Source of the DNA: Myroides sp. NP-2
GTDB lineage: Bacteria; Bacteroidota; Bacteroidia; Flavobacteriales; Flavobacteriaceae
Assembly (NCBI RefSeq): GCF_014145665.1
Contig: NZ_JACHTD010000013.1
Location: 33,252 to 97,251 of the forward strand
Direction: 5' to 3'
Length of the DNA stretch: 64,000 nucleotides
Below are positions 61,374 to 64,000 of the stretch, one piece after another. Both the position numbers and the translations under genes were made by a program. The notes under the pieces were generated by a model, which saw only the letters and a list, made by a program, of their open reading frames with translations, made no database searches and had not been told where the DNA came from. Position 1 is the stretch's first letter; each line of letters opens with the position of its first letter.

Positions 61374-61736
61374 ATGAAAAATAACAAGAAAAAAGGCGGA
61401 AGACCCGCACTCGAAAATAAAAAACAGTTCAGGATCAATGTCCGTTTCGATGAAAGCGAACATAACAGAGTTTTGCATAATGCAAAAATTGCAGGTATGA
61501 GCAAATCGGAATGGGTACGCAAATCTGCGATCCTACGAAAAATTACACCTAGGTTTACCGAAGAACAATTGAAAGCTTTTAGGGCGATTACTGGGGCTTC
61601 GAACAATCTAAATCAGCTAACTAAAAAAGCACACCAGTCTGGACTGATTGAGGTGACACAGGAATGCAAAAATACGATCCATCACATTAACCATTGTATC
61701 AATAAACTACTGCACCATGATAGCGAAGATAATTGA
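61374..61736 (+). CDS. mobC: MobC-like relaxosome protein
   Basis: 120 residues from the ATG at 61374; a GTG start at 61320 would read through the oriT candidate. A basic N-terminal segment and ribbon-helix-helix part (FRINVRFDESEHNRVL) lead into MSKSEWVRKSAI and ITGASNNLNQLTKKAHQSG, the MobC signature (Pfam MobC/BacMobC). It helps open oriT for the relaxase. The 3' end overlaps the relaxase start by 20 bp. Confidence 0.85.
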   Translation: MKNNKKKGGRPALENKKQFRINVRFDESEHNRVLHNAKIAGMSKSEWVRKSAILRKITPRFTEEQLKAFRAITGASNNLNQLTKKAHQSGLIEVTQECKNTIHHINHCINKLLHHDSEDN

Positions 61737-62628
61737 GGGCCGATCTTTCGGCGGATGCGTTGGATACGCCCTGAAAAAAGATAGTGAGATTATCCATGTA
61801 AATGGATTACGGACGGATTCGGCAAAGACCATCACACAGGACTTTAATTTTCAGCGGATGCTGAATCCAAGATTGGGCAAGGCAGTCGGACACATTATTC
61901 TTTCGTGGAATACAGAAGATAAAAACAAGCTGAATAATGACATCATGCTATCCGCAGCTAAGCGTAATTTATCAAAATTAGATATTAGGGATACCCAATG
62001 CTTAATGGTGCGCCACCACGACCGCCAACATGATCATATCCATATTATTTTTAATCGGGTAAACGATCATGGCAAAACTATCTCCAATAGCAATCAGCGG
62101 TATAAGAGCTTTAAAGCTTGTAAAGAATTAAATGCATTATATGGCTTTAAGCAGTCCGAAGGAAAACGAAATGTCAACAGAGGTAGACTGAAAGGTAATG
62201 ATCTAACGAAATACCAAATTTACGACACCGTCAAGGCAGGCATACGACACAGTAAAAACTGGAAGGAACTACAAAATTATATCCGTTACAGAGGTGTGGA
62301 AATGCAGTTTAAATATAGATTGGGGTCGGATGAGGTTCAAGGTATTTCGTTCATCAAAGATGAACAGACATTTCGGGGTTCTGCCATAGACCGCTCATTG
62401 AGCTTCGGACAGATCGACAAGGCTTTAAATAGCATAGATAATTCTATTGAACTAAATCAAATTACTGGAAGCTATGTTTCGAAGGATCATTCTATAGACA
62501 GAAATATCGGAGAAACACTTGGTCACATAACATCAGCTTTATTTTCGAACCCCGAAATTACACCAGAGCAAGATGATCCGTTGATCAAGAAAAGAAAAAA
62601 GAAAGAGAATTACGGACTAAAACGTTAA
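61717..62628 (+). CDS. mobB: MOBP-family relaxase
   Basis: 303 residues of the relaxase/mobilization nuclease family (Pfam Relaxase). The metal-binding three-His motif is HHDRQHDHIHIIFNRV near residues 99-114. The nucleophile should be the N-terminal Tyr of GYALKK near residue 17. It nicks oriT and pilots the strand. The protein is short: no helicase or primase domain is fused, as is normal for MOBP proteins of Bacteroidota. Confidence 0.9.
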   Translation: MIAKIIEGRSFGGCVGYALKKDSEIIHVNGLRTDSAKTITQDFNFQRMLNPRLGKAVGHIILSWNTEDKNKLNNDIMLSAAKRNLSKLDIRDTQCLMVRHHDRQHDHIHIIFNRVNDHGKTISNSNQRYKSFKACKELNALYGFKQSEGKRNVNRGRLKGNDLTKYQIYDTVKAGIRHSKNWKELQNYIRYRGVEMQFKYRLGSDEVQGISFIKDEQTFRGSAIDRSLSFGQIDKALNSIDNSIELNQITGSYVSKDHSIDRNIGETLGHITSALFSNPEITPEQDDPLIKKRKKKENYGLKR

Positions 62629-62632
62629 TACC

Positions 62633-63307
62633 ATGAACACAGAATTAGAAAATATACAGCAACAGGTAAGCGCATTGCAGGAAAACACAGACTTGATCAC
62701 GCAGGATATTGTACGAATAATGCCTACAATTGTCTCCCTACTTTCTGAAAATGAAAAGAAAATGCAGGAATTTCATGAAATGCGAGCAAAGGATCAGGAA
62801 CTACTACAACAGATCAAGCAATTTATTAAAAGAGAAAACGATGTACTATCTAAGATCATTAACGATTATGGGACACTTCAGGATGTAGCTAATGAAATCT
62901 CCACAATAACTAGACAGGAATTAGCTGTATTAACAATCAAAGAAAAAGACATTGTTTCAAAGATAGCTGAAATTCCTGATCAGGTCATTGTAAAACATCA
63001 TTACGGCATTGATCTCAAATCAACACCTCTGATCATTGTTATGATAGCATTATCTACCATTATTTCGCTAGGTCTCGGTGTTCTATACGAGAAGAACAAA
63101 CAATTAGACGATAGAAAATCGTATGAAATGCGTTACCGAATGATAGAATTGGAGCTACCGCATGTAACATCGCATATCGATTCTACTCATTCTCTTAACC
63201 CTAAGAAATTCCATAATTTGGTGATTAAAAGAGAGGAAGAAAATAAACTATTAAACAGTATAGACCAAAAACGTCAGGAGATCAAAAACTTAAACAGTCC
63301 TGAATAA
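62633..63307 (+). CDS. Coiled-coil membrane protein of the mob operon
   Basis: 224 residues. An N-terminal coiled coil (about 1-120) is followed by one transmembrane helix (about 133-152, LIIVMIALSTIISLGLGVLY) and a charged helical tail. It begins 4 bp after the relaxase gene and is probably co-transcribed. It could connect the relaxosome to the membrane or coupling protein. Small third genes of this sort occur in Bacteroidota mob operons, but I cannot name the family. Confidence 0.65.
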   Translation: MNTELENIQQQVSALQENTDLITQDIVRIMPTIVSLLSENEKKMQEFHEMRAKDQELLQQIKQFIKRENDVLSKIINDYGTLQDVANEISTITRQELAVLTIKEKDIVSKIAEIPDQVIVKHHYGIDLKSTPLIIVMIALSTIISLGLGVLYEKNKQLDDRKSYEMRYRMIELELPHVTSHIDSTHSLNPKKFHNLVIKREEENKLLNSIDQKRQEIKNLNSPE

Positions 63308-63656
63308 CGGCTCGGCGACTTGGCGAAGTAGCGAAGCTGTATCGAAGATACAAAAGCGGAGCTATTTAGCCAAGTCGCTTGTTGTAAGCAGTCCGCGAAG
63401 CGGCGGCTTACGGCAAGCGACGTAAGTCGCCGAGCCATTGTTAGCAAGGAGCGCAGCGGCGGCTTACGGCAAGCGACGTAAGTCGCCGAGCCATTGTTAG
63501 CAAGGAGCGCAGCGGATTGCTAACGTGCCGCGTATTGGCGATGGGCGGGATTTTTAGCACTGAACTTTAATCGAAGAACAGAAGTTGAATTTTGCACTTC
63601 CGTTGATACGAAGCCGTTCAGCCCGCCTATTGCCAATACGATGTTGTACAACGTAG
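63305..63656. repeat. Hairpin and tandem-repeat block between the mob operon and the resistance-like gene
   Basis: About 350 bp without a gene. From left to right: a cruciform (GCGACTTGGC 63315-63324 with GCCAAGTCGC 63369-63378, with smaller TGTATC/GATACA inside); a hairpin GTAAGC.../GCTTAC near 63385-63411; two tandem 56-bp copies (63401-63456 and 63457-63512), each with its own hairpin CTTACG/CGTAAG; GTTAGCAA/TTGCTAAC (63496-63503 with 63517-63524); and a large interrupted inverted repeat with arms CGTATTGGC (63531-63539) and GCCAATACG (63632-63640). The block starts with TAACGG right after a stop codon, and another TAACG lies at 63521. Confidence 0.85.
63401..63512. repeat. Two tandem 56-bp repeats
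   Basis: The 56-bp unit beginning CGGCGGCTTACGGC occurs twice in direct succession with no visible difference. Each contains the internal hairpin CTTACG/CGTAAG and the half GTTAGCAAGGAGCGCAG. The unit is GC-rich in contrast to the surrounding DNA. Confidence 0.9.
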
Positions 63657-64000
63657 TTATGTTTTGGGTTTTAGTCCAGCTAAATATTTTCGTATGTCAT
63701 TTTCTAATTTATCCGGGTATTTGTACTCTAATTTTTTTGACAATTCAGTTCCTATTTCTGAAACTAAATCAGTCATTGAAAATAGAGCAGTCCAATTTTC
63801 CTTTATATCGCTCCCTGAAAATGTTTGTTCTGTTTTAGCCCACATTTCCTGGTTAAGATACTTTTTGAAAAGCCGTCCATATTTATTGGTCGTTATGTTC
63901 CAATTGTGTTCACTTGCAATGTGCCATTCAATTAAAGGAATTAAATATTCTGTGCGAATAACGGTTTCCGACATAAATTTCGCATAGAATATTTCATCTC
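63657..64000 (-). CDS. ANT(6)-type aminoglycoside 6-adenylyltransferase, C-terminal part
   Basis: A reading frame enters from the right edge and stops at 63657-63659, giving 113 residues of the C-terminus. The segment LIPLIEWHIASEHNWNI with NKYGRLFKKYL, then W-x-x-L and YPDKLENDIRKYLAGL, is the C-terminal helical domain of the ANT(6)/AadE/AadS family, which adenylylates streptomycin. The catalytic N-terminal domain is outside the window. An uncharacterised nucleotidyltransferase relative is possible. Its TAA stop lies at the end of the hairpin-rich block, as in a cassette. Confidence 0.75.
   Translation of the reverse strand, partial: DEIFYAKFMSETVIRTEYLIPLIEWHIASEHNWNITTNKYGRLFKKYLNQEMWAKTEQTFSGSDIKENWTALFSMTDLVSEIGTELSKKLEYKYPDKLENDIRKYLAGLKPKT

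Larger units (their letters stand above)
56276..64000. mobile_element. NBU-like mobilizable integrative element (partial)
   Basis: The element runs from the tRNA fragment past the right edge. Gene order is integrase, orf, HTH/excisionase-like, RepA-like ATPase, primase, MobC, relaxase, coiled-coil membrane protein, then hairpin repeats and an aminoglycoside-nucleotidyltransferase-like gene. Bacteroides NBU1 and Tn4555 have the same kind of order (int, small orfs, prm, mob). AGG arginine codons are frequent here, unlike the chromosomal genes to the left. No type IV secretion genes are seen, so transfer would rely on a helper element. Confidence 0.8.

Noticed and set aside
63401..63512. CRISPR array
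   Set aside because: Only two copies, directly adjacent with no spacers.
63305..63656. Classical integron attC sites
   Set aside because: No proper R', L', L'', R'' set and no integron integrase nearby; only a general resemblance to cassette boundaries.
63641..63660. Insertion-sequence end
   Set aside because: GTTGTACAAC is a short palindrome without a transposase or matching terminal repeat in the window.

Overview
The window is low-GC chromosomal DNA of a member of the Bacteroidota, almost certainly Flavobacteriaceae. The evidence is a Bat (aerotolerance) operon, flavobacterial families (DUF5686, DUF6427-like, DUF4254, GH3-like adenylating enzyme), start sites that rarely have a Shine-Dalgarno sequence, and many copies of the Bacteroidota -7 promoter element TAnnTTTG just upstream of genes. 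The genus could be Myroides or a relative, but that is only a guess. From about 56.3 kb the chromosome is interrupted by a mobilizable element inserted in the 3' end of a tRNA gene (probably tRNA-Pro). Its right end lies beyond the window.

Layout. 0-4.8 kb: end of the bat operon (batC tail, batD, batE), cvpA, a small conserved gene and pheS. 4.8-12.4 kb: a large DUF5686 outer-membrane protein, a PadR regulator with four tandem paralogous membrane proteins that share an N-terminal EVVDHIA-type domain, a PaaE-type oxidoreductase and a lipoprotein. 12.5-21 kb: a complete arginine operon on the minus strand, GNAT synthase-argG-argC-argD-argF'-argB-argE-argH. A 35-codon open frame with an arginine-rich C-terminus precedes it and looks like an attenuation leader. 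21-28 kb: a lipoprotein, apt, a GT9 glycosyltransferase, a DUF4254 protein, upp, two small flavobacterial membrane genes and purD. 28-39.8 kb: a Wzx/Wzy-type surface polysaccharide locus containing an initiating phosphoglycosyltransferase, UDP-glucuronate decarboxylase, GT4 and GT2 enzymes, two polytopic polymerase/ligase proteins, a flippase, rfbD (C-terminally truncated), rfbC and a Wzz-like protein. 39.8-56.2 kb: a DUF6909-like protein, GH3-like enzyme, M23-family protein with an altered active site, tatA, tex, a DUF1294 protein, an ATPase plus PD-(D/E)XK-like pair that may be a defence module, a DUF4846 lipoprotein, rpiB, an acyl-CoA synthetase, rnr, a DUF2807 protein and a LysE-family exporter.

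56.28-64 kb: the mobile element. It is organised like the Bacteroides NBU/Tn4555 mobilizable units: tyrosine integrase, accessory orf, excisionase-like HTH protein, RecA-fold RepA-like ATPase, a perfect 15-bp inverted repeat, TOPRIM primase, oriT-like repeats, MobC, relaxase, and a coiled-coil membrane protein. Then come about 350 bp of nested hairpins and tandem repeats, and the 3' part of a gene for an ANT(6)-type aminoglycoside nucleotidyltransferase that runs off the window. AGG arginine codons are frequent in the element and sparse in its chromosomal neighbours, which supports foreign origin.

The points most worth a second look are the PadR/four-paralog module with its promoter palindrome, the arginine leader peptide, the ATPase-nuclease pair, the possible replication/priming hairpin in the mobile element, and the hairpin-rich boundary before the resistance-like gene.
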